Both the position numbers and the translations under genes were made by a program. DNA of 64,000 nt from Rhizopus arrhizus (lineage: Eukaryota; Mucoromycota; Mucoromycetes; Mucorales; Rhizopodaceae), in NCBI GenBank assembly GCA_024220505.1, contig JAKZZE010000001.1, positions 992,001 to 1,056,000 on the forward strand, read 5' to 3'. Numbering within the stretch: position 1 is the stretch's first letter; each line of letters begins with the position of its first letter. Under the pieces are notes generated by a model. It was given only the letters and a program-made list of their open reading frames with translations, did no database searches and was not told the DNA's origin. Shown piece by piece: positions 1-9,964 of this stretch.

Positions 1-1
1 T

Positions 2-355
2 GTTGATGCTTTTTTGGTGTATCCTGATGGTGACCAATTACAAGTAGGACTAGGGTCATGGAATCCTGGAGGCAACAAGCATAGATGTATCGAAGCAACT
101 GAAGATCTAGCAGTACCCATAAATGTATCTCAGTGTGTTAATGGTCTCAGTACTGTCAAGCTCTTGGATGATTTTAAACATGTACTGTACACGTATGGCA
201 ATGAATCATTACAATCATGGATTAGTGCAGCTTTTATAGGCAAGCTGTTATGGTTTCAAGGTTGCAGGCCGTTGAATAATGTTCTGACATTGGTTGAACC
301 AGGTGGCATATTGATTGAAGGTAGCCGTCAAACTTACAGAGCTATTACCAATTGA
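2..355 (+). CDS. Unknown family protein, copy 1 (3' end only)
   Basis: This is the C-terminal part of copy 1 of the five-copy unknown family; the rest lies off the left edge. The reading frame is open from base 2 to the TGA at 353-355. The sequence is identical to the end of copy 2 (15,252-15,605). Recognisable family landmarks are VYPDGDQLQVGLGSW, LDDFKHVLYTYGNESLQSWI and the ending SRQTYRAITN. Copy 1 stops at ITN, as do copies 2, 4 and 5, whereas copy 3 continues for 29 more residues. Function unknown. Confidence 0.85.
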   Translation, partial: VDAFLVYPDGDQLQVGLGSWNPGGNKHRCIEATEDLAVPINVSQCVNGLSTVKLLDDFKHVLYTYGNESLQSWISAAFIGKLLWFQGCRPLNNVLTLVEPGGILIEGSRQTYRAITN

Positions 356-593
356 TACACGAAATCCACGATATCCACCATCATGAAAAGGCTTGATTAT
401 CACAAAATGAATTTGACAAGTAACGAATAAAATGACACTTTTACATTTTCAAAGATCCAAACATAAAAAAATAAAATAAAAATATATAAAGCTGATGGAC
501 GATCCATAATAGCTAAAATACTGCTTATAAAATTGAAATAATGGCCGGTAACAGTGCCACTTTTACTATTCTCTGCTGCTTTTGTACCTCCAA

Positions 594-835
594 CTATCTT
601 TCTTTTTTTTTCAATAGTCCATCAATCAAGGTCGTCTTACAATTACGTTTACAATACCGTAAGGGGAAATAACTCAAAATAGTTATCGTCTTTGCCTTTG
701 TTTTAGGCACTTTTACAACGGCATGGACTCCTTCTTTTGACGATGAACAGTTGCCCTTCAGAATGATGTGGGAGGCTGCTTCATCTATGAGCACACAATT
801 ACCCGTAAAGCCTAAATCAGTTTTTGCTCATCTCT
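594..835 (-). pseudogene. Relic of Tc1/IS630-like DDE transposase
   Basis: The minus strand reads a short transposase-like segment from about 835 down to a stop at 594: GFTGNCVLIDEAASHI, then AVVKVPKTKAKTITIL. Known Tc1/mariner/IS630-type transposases have an 'FIDEA..H' motif carrying the first catalytic Asp, followed by a Ser-Lys-rich turn and a 'V.VPKT.A...TIL' strand, so this resembles that part of the fold. Nothing recognisable continues on either side and no inverted repeats were seen, so it is a small remnant. It is unrelated to the larger transposon starting at 1,079. Identification rests on motif memory only. Confidence 0.55.
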
Positions 836-1078
836 TTATTCTGTCATATCACTCTTTGATCATCTCATGGGTATTCCTCTTAGTTGATTGTAAATAAAAG
901 TGTTTGAGGGTAATTCTACATTTTTCTTTGATGGACTTATAAAAGCTATTCTTTATTATTTCTAGATTTCCAATTCGGTATTCAATACCTTAATCATGTT
1001 ATCCAATACAACAAAATTTGTACTTTCATCTTTATTTTATCTAGTAAGAATAAAAAAGACTATATGTTTTATCTAGTA

Positions 1079-1110
1079 ACGTGCCACCAAGCTTAAACCT
1101 GAAAAATTTT
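1079..1110 (+). repeat. Terminal inverted repeat, left (unit 1 transposon)
   Basis: 32 bp beginning ACGTGCCACCAAGCTTAAAC. It is the exact reverse complement of 3,702-3,733 and is preceded by TA at 1,077-1,078. Confidence 0.95.
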
Positions 1111-1290
1111 AATTTTGTTTCAATTTTTTTTTTTTTTGACATCGTGGACATGAGGTGTATTTTTTTTTTTTTTTTTTTTGGACATCTCATGACATTTAGT
1201 GTAGACATTGCTTATTTCCTGAAATTAGAGGGACTTAATGACGTTTTTTTCTTAGAAAAAAAGCCTAGTTTTAATGATATTTATTGTTAA

Positions 1291-3090
1291 CTATACCAAA
1301 CCTGAAGGCACTCTGACTTTTCTGTGAGACAAATACTTTTTCTCGACAAACTTTTTCACCTCTTGAACAACTTCTCTGACATCAGTACATCGATTATAAG
1401 CTTCAATAAAGTCCATTGATCTCCTAAAATACCTACGTATATGTGTTAAATCGCCGGCTTTATCCAAAAATAAATCGATATTTTCCTCAAGAGACTTAAA
1501 GGAGTAATCGCATTTCAAGCGAGCTTCTCTTTTTGCTGCACCCCAGTACATTTCGATCCAATTACATTCGCAATGGTATTTAGGATACAGCTCAAAAACG
1601 TGTCCAGAGTTTATGATCACCTCCTCCAAAGCAGACTTTTGATTTTTAAAATCAGGGCAATTCTCTAAAAAATGGAGAGCGCAGCAAATTGGATTAACTC
1701 TATCTGGAGCCCCACAATGTAACTTCCATTTCTTGCCTTCCAGATCATGTCCAATCCATAGACTTCTTTCCTCCAAAATTTTTCTTATTCCCTTGAAATA
1801 ACGTACTTTTTTTGTTTTCAAGTTTCCCTTCTTATCCCTTTTCTTGATCTCTTTTTCATAGTAGAAGGACTGGACTTCCTCCATACCTGTGGATCTTGAG
1901 ATATATACAGTATCTCGGAACTGGAATTTCTCACTCAATGGCCAAGGCTTTTCATTGAGAGTCATTCGGCTGGCGACCAAAGCATCATCAGCAAAAGCAC
2001 CATGATTGGAGCTGTTATCAAAGAGAAAAACAGCTACACAATTGGGGTGAAGTGCTTCGAAAAGGCCGATTGCATCTTCTTTTAACTGCTCAACCATGTG
2101 TTTTGAAGTCCACCATCCATCTCTTGCAGTACCTGCCTTGAACAGCTTTCTTGAAGACCACTTTTGAATCTTCATTGTTCCATGGCAAGGGCATTGAAAC
2201 TCACTCACCATGATAGATAGCCCAGGACCCTTTTTTCTGATGTAATTTTCTCCATCAGCTAACCACATATCGTTCTTACCATCATTTGCGTAGAAAGTAC
2301 TTTCATCGTGCGTAACGAACACGCACTTTCTCTCGCCTTCTGGTAATGCATTTGGCTCCAATACATCTTCCTCAGTTTCTCCAGAGTAAAAATCCATTTT
2401 TTCCATATATTCGAGCATCCTCTTCGACCAAACGCTTCTATACTCGACCACATCTTCGCGTTCGTGACCATCGAAGTAAATGGTTTTTTTGTTCTTTCTA
2501 TAGACATAACCCCATTCATGGAGATAGTTACTGAGCGTGCTTTCAGGAACAGGTTGCATTATTACGCCCAATTTGGATGGGATAACTACTTCATCAATGA
2601 ATTTTTTAATAGTAACCAAGGAACGTTCAGCAGGCTTCATTCTACGTATTTCTTCGAGAACCATTTCCTTGATATCGGCATCATTAAGAAAAGACTTTCT
2701 TTTTGAATGAACACCTTGTCGATGTCTCGATAACACCCCTTGACTCAAATATTCTTTAGCCCATTTTACGATAGTCATGGCACGATACGCAACGTTGTTA
2801 TCTGCCCAATGAATTCTAGCTGCCTCACGAGAAGCCAAAGTAATAGGAATACCCTCAATTCTCTTAATAAAGTAAGTATAAATCGAAGAGTATTGCATAA
2901 AACTGTATCTCTCGATCGTGTTTTCTTTATCCTTCGAGTTCATCACAGGTTTCACATACATTTGAAGTTTTGGAAGTATTTCTTGGATTCTCAAAAGTTG
3001 TATTTCATTCTTTGACAATATGGGAGAACTGGCTTCTACAACAGGGGCAATAGATACAAATCCAAAACTCTCGAGTTTGCCCTTAATCAT
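1291..3090 (-). CDS. DDE transposase of TIR transposon (unit 1)
   Basis: A 599-aa uninterrupted ORF, the catalytic transposase that cuts and pastes the surrounding element. The DDE-like triad is visible: D262 in VTHDESTFYAND, D358 in FLFDNSSNH and E513 in CNWIEMYWG. D358 and E513 are about 155 residues apart, far more than the 34-39 of classic Tc1/mariner enzymes, so a large insertion sits before the last acid; this resembles the large fungal 'DDE endonuclease-like' transposases. The N-terminal third (about 90-200) is Lys/Arg-rich and helical, as expected for DNA binding. The ATG at 3,090 overlaps the stop of the upstream ORF, so the true protein may begin in that ORF through a frameshift or intron. 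The ORF is preserved in the second unit. Confidence 0.88.
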   Translation of the reverse strand: MIKGKLESFGFVSIAPVVEASSPILSKNEIQLLRIQEILPKLQMYVKPVMNSKDKENTIERYSFMQYSSIYTYFIKRIEGIPITLASREAARIHWADNNVAYRAMTIVKWAKEYLSQGVLSRHRQGVHSKRKSFLNDADIKEMVLEEIRRMKPAERSLVTIKKFIDEVVIPSKLGVIMQPVPESTLSNYLHEWGYVYRKNKKTIYFDGHEREDVVEYRSVWSKRMLEYMEKMDFYSGETEEDVLEPNALPEGERKCVFVTHDESTFYANDGKNDMWLADGENYIRKKGPGLSIMVSEFQCPCHGTMKIQKWSSRKLFKAGTARDGWWTSKHMVEQLKEDAIGLFEALHPNCVAVFLFDNSSNHGAFADDALVASRMTLNEKPWPLSEKFQFRDTVYISRSTGMEEVQSFYYEKEIKKRDKKGNLKTKKVRYFKGIRKILEERSLWIGHDLEGKKWKLHCGAPDRVNPICCALHFLENCPDFKNQKSALEEVIINSGHVFELYPKYHCECNWIEMYWGAAKREARLKCDYSFKSLEENIDLFLDKAGDLTHIRRYFRRSMDFIEAYNRCTDVREVVQEVKKFVEKKYLSHRKVRVPSGLV

Positions 3091-3370
3091 TAACAGATTT
3101 AGCTTCTTTTTCTCGTCTCCAGCGTGTTGACCTAGAGGTTTTCGAATAAGACAAAGGTCTGTTTCGCTTTACATTATTATCAAGCAAAACATTGTTGATT
3201 GACATGCTGATTGTAGGATCAGCATTACGCATTTCAGTTATGTTGCTTAATTCTATAAGCTCAGAATCGCTCATGTCCCAGTCTTGATCATTTAAATGAG
3301 GGACAAATTGGTTCGTCTCATTTCTATGTTTTTTAAGATAAGCTCGTTTTCTAGCGTTAAGTGGAGGCAT
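3083..3370 (-). CDS. Short ORF overlapping transposase start; probable N-terminal part
   Basis: A 95-codon ORF from the ATG at 3,370 (upstream GTG possible at 3,403) to the TAA at 3,083-3,085. Its end overlaps the transposase ATG in the sequence ATGATTAA. The C-terminal stretch STRWRREKEAK is Arg/Lys-rich and resembles the basic segment that precedes the helical domain in large fungal DDE transposases (from memory). It is therefore most likely the N-terminus of the transposase, split off by a frame change, rather than a separate protein. In the second unit the same ORF is broken by a 2-nt deletion. Confidence 0.5.
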   Translation of the reverse strand: MPPLNARKRAYLKKHRNETNQFVPHLNDQDWDMSDSELIELSNITEMRNADPTISMSINNVLLDNNVKRNRPLSYSKTSRSTRWRREKEAKSVND

Positions 3371-3701
3371 AGTTTTAGAGTATGAATAAGGGAGAAGAGG
3401 CACCTATGTTATAGTACGAGCTCTCTCATATTGATTACGTAATATGTGACTGTTATGTTTATCTGTCCTCTACCATACGGTATTAAAAAAATTTGTTTCA
3501 ATATATGTCTTCCCTAAGGACTACCAGCTAAAATTTTGAAATACCGCATGTTTTCAAATGATATAAAAAGAAAATATTATTAATAAAATTAACAATATAA
3601 TCCATAAGAAATGTTCAGAAAGGTTTATATAATAATTGTTATGGCTTTGTTTTATTGTTGGATTATTTGTGGAAAAGTTTATAGCATTTGAAAATTGTCA
3701 A

Positions 3702-3733
3702 AAAATTTTTCAGGTTTAAGCTTGGTGGCACGT
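3702..3733 (-). repeat. Terminal inverted repeat, right (unit 1 transposon)
   Basis: 32 bp, the reverse complement of 1,079-1,110, ending GGTGGCACGT and followed by TA at 3,734-3,735. Confidence 0.95.
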
Positions 3734-4164
3734 TAAGAATAAAAAAGACTATAAAATTCAACGAGACTTAAAAAGTTATATTTTTATTTAATATGATTGT
3801 ATTTGGTATTTATATCCTTTTCATGAAGATTCAATTAAATCTTTTTCAAGATACTTTAATTAATTATAGCTGTAGATCTAGTATGAATAAATTTTAGTAT
3901 GAAGACCTGTTCCTGGTTATGCAAGTGGACTGTTTATAATTATTCAAGTAAATCTATTTTTCATTTATGTCTCATTGCATCAGGAGCTATATTAAAAAAC
4001 TTCATATTGAGTTAAATGAGTGGAATTAGTTATGACCAAATAATAAAGAAAAGACTGTAATAAAGCTTTGTAAAAGCATTCACTACTCTGATTTCTTATA
4101 AATTGAATATAAATAATGTTTAAAGTATGTTGGGATACGACAATCTGCTCGCTTGATCGAAAAA

Positions 4165-4303
4165 AAAAAATCTTTATGCGATCGTCAATTAGAACAGGAG
4201 GTTTAGCCACTGATCTTCCTGGGTAGACTTCATTATCAACCTTTATTTCAAACCCTAACGCCTTATTTCCTTTATCACGGTACCTTTGCCTTTGCTTTTT
4301 TTG
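4165..4303 (-). other. Coding-like stretch beyond LINE A 3' end
   Basis: Reading the minus strand down from about 4,303 gives an open frame of about 46 codons with balanced composition, containing KQRQRYRDKGNKALGFEIK and VYPGRSVAKPPVLIDDRIK. It then runs into a run of T (read as F) and AT-rich sequence. No start or intron could be assigned and I do not recognise it. It may be the remnant of the gene or element into which LINE A inserted. The surrounding spacer 3,736-4,294 otherwise shows only AT-rich sequence. Confidence 0.3.
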
Positions 4304-4351
4304 TAGAAATAATTATAAAATAAGTCACACGTCGCATTGAATGGTGTACTT

Positions 4352-7300
4352 TTAGTGAAGACTGAGCGTCCCAATTTTTTTTAAAGCTGTTGTGACAATA
4401 CGTTCAGATAAGAGAGGAACGTCATCAAATATGTATCCCCAATATGAATTTCACAAGAATAAAGGATATAATAACTAAGACGGAGCAGATTTGTGTTGTC
4501 AATATAATCGAAGCGTGTCAGATACAATAAAAGAGTAAGGATATCAGTTAGTTGAAAATCTAAGTGAGGTGCAAAACGAGACAGAGCTTCTTTCCAAATG
4601 GACTATTTATGAGCGCATTCCACAAGAAGATGAGATATATTCTCGGAGGGAGCGTTGAAGAGCTTGCATGTAGCACTGGCATCAGGGTTAAAACGGGCTA
4701 TAGATGATTGACTATGTAATTTGCCGTGGATGAAGCGAAAAGAGAACGATCTTGTTTCAGGCAGAATGGCGAGGTTCCAAAAACGCATCCAATCATCTGG
4801 CGGTATGATAGAAGCCGGGCAAGGAAGCAAAGAATCTAGCTGAGCCTGACGATATACTCGAGGACAAAAAGAAACCCATTCTAGTGATTTTGTGAGCTAT
4901 GTGATAAAAGGATAGTACGTTACACTGCCTGGCTCAGTAGATGTATTTAATATGACCTGCCAAGTCATCTCATTCAGTTTGACGGTACGATTTTGTAGAT
5001 CTCGTAGTAATCGGGCTGATAATCGAGGATGAGGCGATAAGTCTGACGCCAACATAGGCCTTATCCTTTGGAATGACTGATCGTATGTAAAATGGTGTCT
5101 TGCCCGTGATTTGGAGTGGTGAGGACTTTGTAACCAATGGCCATCAGAGATTTCCGAAAAAAGCGAGCAAATGGGTAGACATAACAGAGTGGATGGATTG
5201 CACTGAACCTCAGGAATGCCATTGTTCAGAAAAAAGTCTATAGTGGTATAAAGTGCAGGGAGAAAAGAACCAACAGATACGTCTGTTGCTGAACGAAGAG
5301 TTGGAAAGAAGCAGGATAATAAAGAGAAAGTACCCGAGAAGTGGAACCGTCACATAAAATCCTTCAAATACACTTGACTACAGGAGCTTTGAATATCATC
5401 AGTAAATAGCAAACGGAGCCATCGGACTTGTAAGCTACGGTGTTGGATAAAAGGGTCTAACAAATCCAATCCGCCTTTAGATAGAGGTTGACAAAACAAA
5501 GCATATCGGAAACCAGGTTTGATATCTTTCGAGATAAATTGAAAGATCGCTGATCGAATCTGGCGAAAGAAGGATTTTAGTAGTGAGATAACTCTCAAGG
5601 AATACCACAATTTAGATAGCAGCAGAGTGTTAGTCACAGTCACACGGCCTCTAAGAGAGAGATGCCGTTGAGAATAGATTGAGCATTGGGTTTTGATATT
5701 TTGTAACAGATGGTCTTCTACATATCTTTGCTGAGCAATAGATTGAGTAACCGGAAATCCAAGATAGCGGAGAGGCTGTGATTTAGTATGATCATGCCAT
5801 TTGATGATCTAGTGCTGTGCAAGAAGTTGCTGCCATTGATTGGAATCCTTTCCACTGAGAAAGACTGCTTCGGTTTTTGAAAAGTTCACTTTAGCGTTAG
5901 ATACTTGACCGTATGTCTGTAGATGATGTTGAAGACGTAGGAAATCTGCAGGTGAAGATAGAAAGACACAAACATCATCAGCATAAGCAAGTACTTTAAG
6001 AGCAGGAGGAGGATTTGGATCGGCTGGCAATGGAAGAAATGAGAATCCAAACAAAGAAGTGTCTTGTAAAACATGTATTAGGAATGATTCTAGCGCGAGA
6101 TTAAACAGAAGAGGCGATAGCAGATCCCCTTGACGGAGGCTGCAAGATTGAGTTACTTCGTCTGTGAAATGTCCGTTGATGTTGACCCGGACCCGGTTAT
6201 CAAAAAATAGCCCAATCAAAGAGTTTACAAGTACAGTTGGGAACCCGAACTGTAGTAACACCGAGTGTACGTAAGAGGGGTGTACCCAATCGTAGGCTTT
6301 TTCTTGATCCAAGAGGAGAGCAATTTACTGACGATTGTCCTTACGAGCATGTTCCATTACAATATTAAGCACGAGACCATTTTCCGCGATAAAGCGATTC
6401 GGCATAAACCCAGTTTGACATCGATTGATCAGGGATGGTATTACCTGCCGCAATCGTGAGTTGATAACTCTGGTATAAATTTTGGCATCACAATGGATTA
6501 GTGAGATAGGTCGCCAATTTTTTAGATTCGTTAAAACACCCTTTTTTGCCAACAGCCTTACCCGTAATTCTTGCCATGAATGTGGAAAGATACTGGAGTT
6601 ATGTGCTTGATTATATACCTTTAAAACCAATTCCTGTAGAGGAAGGTAGCGAAATAGTTGGTACAGAAAGGCGTAGCCAAGACCATCTTCCCCTGGGCTG
6701 CTGATTTTATTTTTCACGCGTGCTGTTTCTTGAATGATCTCGTCAATAGTGATTGGCGCCATAAGAACATCACAATGGGCAGAGGTCACTTGGGGTAGAT
6801 CTGAAATACCTTGGAGATAGGAATCGAGCTGAAGATCATCGACAGGGTCCGCATCATACAAGGATTGGTAAAACTGTTGGGTGATGGGGAGTAGTTGATC
6901 AATACCTTCGACCGGATCTTCATTGTCGTCAGATCGTAAGGTGGTAATATGTTGTTCAACTGTACGTTTACGATATATACTTTTTAGATACTTGATCGAA
7001 GTTTCACCTGCTTCCTGCCAGCGAACACTAGCTTTGAGAGCCAGGATATCAGTAAGTTCTTGTTGTAATGATGCAATTTGTTGATCGAAAATAGGCAATT
7101 GATGTAAGCGAATAGCTAATGGTGGTTTACTGCGCAAAAATTTTTTTCGATTGCTTTGTAGTTTGCGGATGGTTTTTGTACGCCAATTAGTGTAATCTAC
7201 TGCGAAAGTGCGTGTGAGCTGTTTAACTTGAAGTTTAATGTGATCCCATGATTTTGCAGGAGACCATTCAGAAGGTAACTTGGGTATAATGTCTTCTAGA

Positions 7301-8112
7301 TGTTGGCGAAGATATTGTTGGTAAGCGGGGTTTCGAGCGAGAAGGGGGTTTCCACGCCAAAGGCCGGGACCAGAAGGGGAGGAACCGATACAACAAGTAA
7401 TCGACAGAAGTGAATGATCTGACCAGGAGGCATCCAATTTATGTATGTTACTTTCTGTGACCTTAGAGCACCAAGACTGACTAACGAATATATAATCGAT
7501 AGTAGAACATATATGGTCATTGCGTTGGAATGTAGGTAGCTCGTGTAGGTCATCCTTCTGTAATGCGTTGTAAAAATGATCATCTAAAAATGAAACCCAT
7601 TGTAGAGAAGTTTGGGAAGACAGGTGAGAACGTTGGTATGAATAGTTAAAATCTCCAGTAATAACAAGACGGTCGAAGTTAATATCCAGAGTCGGTGAAT
7701 GTAAGAGGTCAAATAGCTGATCAAAGAACTGTGAACGGTGTTGACCAGAGGTGGCTGGAGCATATATAACAAGAACATAGAAAGGAGCAAAGGCGTTGTG
7801 AGGATGTGTAACCCTGGTGAGTATAATTCTATCGTTCTCGGGTGTTAAATCGGTTGAGAATACAAAGGAAGGACTGAACGAGACAATACCACAATGTCGA
7901 GACCATAAGGAGTGTTGAGCCTGGAATTGTGTATTGATCAAAGAAAGTATATTATCAAAAACATGAGTTTCTTGAAAAGTCATAATATCGAAGTTTAAGG
8001 AACGTAAGTATCTTATAAATTTTGATTGTTTGTTGGTATTGTTGGACTTCAGTAAACTATTGCAGTTTAGTGAAGCAATACGTAGTAATAAGTGTTGAGA
8101 CTTATTACTCAT
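4352..8112 (-). pseudogene. LINE A ORF2: AP endonuclease-reverse transcriptase, stops
   Basis: Endonuclease motifs are present from the start: IASLNCNSLLK, TFQETHV, VITGDFNYSY and SWSDHSLLS, the Asn/Glu/Asp/His set of APE-type LINE nucleases. RT motifs follow: NWRPISLIHCDAKIY, DQEKAYD, LRQGDLLSPLLFNLAL and the catalytic LAYADDV. A Cys/His region near 4,603-4,830 (ATCKLFNAP...HLLVECAHK) matches the zf-RVT region of LINE C. One frame runs through 8,112-4,603 with stops at 6,325, 5,809 and 5,350. The last segment, WGYIFDDVPLLSER, is in another frame and ends at TAA 4,352-4,354. The ATG at 8,112 begins one base after the ORF1 stop (TAATATG), favouring stop-restart coupling over the upstream in-frame ATG at 8,211. 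Confidence 0.85.
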
Positions 8113-8113
8113 A

Positions 8114-9469
8114 TTAATGAAGTATAGTAAGGGAGTGTCCATCATCTGTATGGCTGTCGAATGAGGAGGAATCTGCAGTGGCATCTGTAATGGCGGCGTC
8201 GTGTTGATCAAGTTGCATATTGTGCGATGATTCAGAAGGTGTTACTTGAGAAGGAACTGACTGAGATCGAATGACCGGACGTTCGTATGGCTTGTGCCCA
8301 GGATGTATCCTACCAACCTTTGATGATTTCTTGCTAGGTGAAGCTTTGATGTTGGAGGTAACGGGCTGTGGAGGCATTGTGAGCACTACTTTGGGAATAA
8401 GAGAGGATGCTTCATCGATTGATTCTTGGTTGCCATTTTCCGGTTGATCCTTTATTTTGGTCTCGGATGGTTTCGTAGTATCTATGGAATCTGAGTTCGT
8501 AGGCAGTTCCTGATTAGCTGATAGGAGAGGGTTTTGTTCGACAACTGTAGGATTAACCGTAACAGTTTCCGTTTGTTTACGAGCGCGCTTAGAAGGCTTA
8601 TCTCGAGTACAGGAGGCTGCCATATGGCCATCTACACCACAATTCCAGCAAGTATAGCGAGCTCGTCGCTTAGGACAGTTGACCACGACATGGCCCTCTT
8701 CGTGGCAGTAACGACAGTAATGAGGCATCTGGTTCCATACAGCATAGAAACCAAAGTCCTCCATTTCATCCCAAGGAATGAGATGAGTTAAATCCTTAAA
8801 ATTCTTAGTCTCAGAGGCTATATTAAGGGTAGCATAGCCGGTGCACATATAGGTCCCTGTAGTCGGCTCTAAAAGAATCCCAACATCAAGGATGTCCCCG
8901 TATCTCTGTAAACTCTTTTGCAGTCCAGCTAATAAGGCGCTCTCATTCAAAAAAGGTAAATTCGACAGACGGAGACGGACTACCTTCATTTGGCTGTCAA
9001 GAGTACGACAAGGTAGCACGATCGAGTTATCACTAAACTTAATACCATTTGCAAGAAAATCGGTCAAGGCATTATCTGTCGGCTCGAAATTAATCTCAGC
9101 AAATTTCATAGATCCAAATTGCTGCGTAAGGACTCCCATTCGAGAGGGGTATTGCTGGGCAACTAAACGTAAGAACTCAAGTTTGGTTTCTTTGCGTCCG
9201 GTCATATCAATGAATACACTGCCTGGTCCATGACCCGGGCGCCAAATACTGGTTTTGATGATGGTTAAATTGTTCTTGTCAACTGTTGTAGATCCGGGAA
9301 CATCAGCTGGAATATTTGTTCTCGTAGCATGTAAGAGTGATTTACGATTTTTGGTTACCACTTGTACCCAAGATCGCTGATTAGGAGATGTTTGAGATGT
9401 TGATGTTGAGTGAGGTGACTTAGATAAGCCACCAAATTGGTCAAAATTATTTTTGGCGGAAAGAACCAT
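8114..9469 (-). CDS. LINE A ORF1: zinc-knuckle nucleic-acid-binding protein
   Basis: A 451-aa intact ORF, the likely RNA-binding Gag-like protein of the LINE. Two CCHC knuckles are visible in the middle: CRYCHEEGHVVVNC and CWNCGVDGHMAASC. They are followed by a Ser/Thr/Pro-rich, presumably disordered tail. The N-terminus, MVLSAKNNF, matches the MVLS start of ORF1 in LINEs B and C. The stop (TAA, 8,114-8,116) is separated from the ORF2 ATG by one base. Confidence 0.88.
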   Translation of the reverse strand: MVLSAKNNFDQFGGLSKSPHSTSTSQTSPNQRSWVQVVTKNRKSLLHATRTNIPADVPGSTTVDKNNLTIIKTSIWRPGHGPGSVFIDMTGRKETKLEFLRLVAQQYPSRMGVLTQQFGSMKFAEINFEPTDNALTDFLANGIKFSDNSIVLPCRTLDSQMKVVRLRLSNLPFLNESALLAGLQKSLQRYGDILDVGILLEPTTGTYMCTGYATLNIASETKNFKDLTHLIPWDEMEDFGFYAVWNQMPHYCRYCHEEGHVVVNCPKRRARYTCWNCGVDGHMAASCTRDKPSKRARKQTETVTVNPTVVEQNPLLSANQELPTNSDSIDTTKPSETKIKDQPENGNQESIDEASSLIPKVVLTMPPQPVTSNIKASPSKKSSKVGRIHPGHKPYERPVIRSQSVPSQVTPSESSHNMQLDQHDAAITDATADSSSFDSHTDDGHSLTILH

Positions 9470-9557
9470 GTTTGACGATATTTAAAAGATTCAGAGTGTT
9501 ACTGCTGTGATAGAACTTGTACTAATTCGGGAATTTTGATTTTGAACACCGTATTTC

Positions 9558-9909
9558 AATATATAACAAGAACATAGAAAGGAGCAAAGGCGTTGTGAGG
9601 ATGTGTAACCTTTGTGAGTATACTTCTATCGTTCTCTGGTATCAAATCGGTTGAGAATACAAAAGAAGGGCTGAATGAGGCAATACCACAATATCGAGAC
9701 CATAAGGAGTATTAAGCCTGAAATTGGGCATTGACCAAAGAGAGTATATCATCGGAAACATGTGTTTCTTGAAAAGTCATAATATCGAAGTTTAAGGAGT
9801 GTAAGTATCTTATAAATTTAGATTGTTTTTTGATATTATTGGACTTCAGTAAACTATCGCAGTTTAGTGAAGCAATATGCAGTAACAAGTTTTTAGATTT
9901 ATTACTCAT
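9558..9909 (-). pseudogene. LINE B ORF2, 5' fragment (endonuclease start)
   Basis: Starts MSNKSKNLLLHIASLNCDSL at 9,909 and carries TFQETHV, like LINE A ORF2. There is a stop at 9,712, after which the same frame continues with the LINE A-like endonuclease sequence until it breaks off at about 9,558. Only the first part of the nuclease domain is left. Confidence 0.8.
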
Positions 9910-9964
9910 ATTATTGTAAGCTTGCGGTGTAGTTTTCCTCCCCAGCTGAGGTACCGGTGGAGGA

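Larger units (their letters stand above)
1079..3733 (-). mobile_element. Complete TIR DNA transposon (unit 1), TA target duplication
   Basis: A 2,655-bp element bounded by perfect 32-bp terminal inverted repeats at 1,079-1,110 and 3,702-3,733 (outer end ACGTGCCACC), with TA directly outside both ends (1,077-1,078 and 3,734-3,735). TA duplication is the hallmark of Tc1/mariner/IS630-type elements. The interior encodes a 599-aa DDE transposase and a short ORF just upstream, both on the minus strand. Poly-T runs at about 1,123-1,137 and 1,161-1,180 lie downstream of the transposase. Intact ends and an open transposase suggest a young, possibly mobilisable copy. Confidence 0.92.
4295..9558 (-). 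mobile_element. LINE A, degenerate non-LTR retrotransposon (unit 1)
   Basis: A roughly 5.2-kb minus-strand LINE with an ORF1 carrying CCHC knuckles and an ORF2 with AP-type endonuclease, reverse transcriptase and a C-terminal Cys/His region. The 3' end is placed at a short A-rich tail near 4,295-4,302 and the 5' end at about 9,558, where a related truncated LINE (B) begins. ORF1 is intact but ORF2 has several in-frame stops and a late frameshift, so the copy is dead for autonomous retrotransposition. Borders are approximate. Confidence 0.85.
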
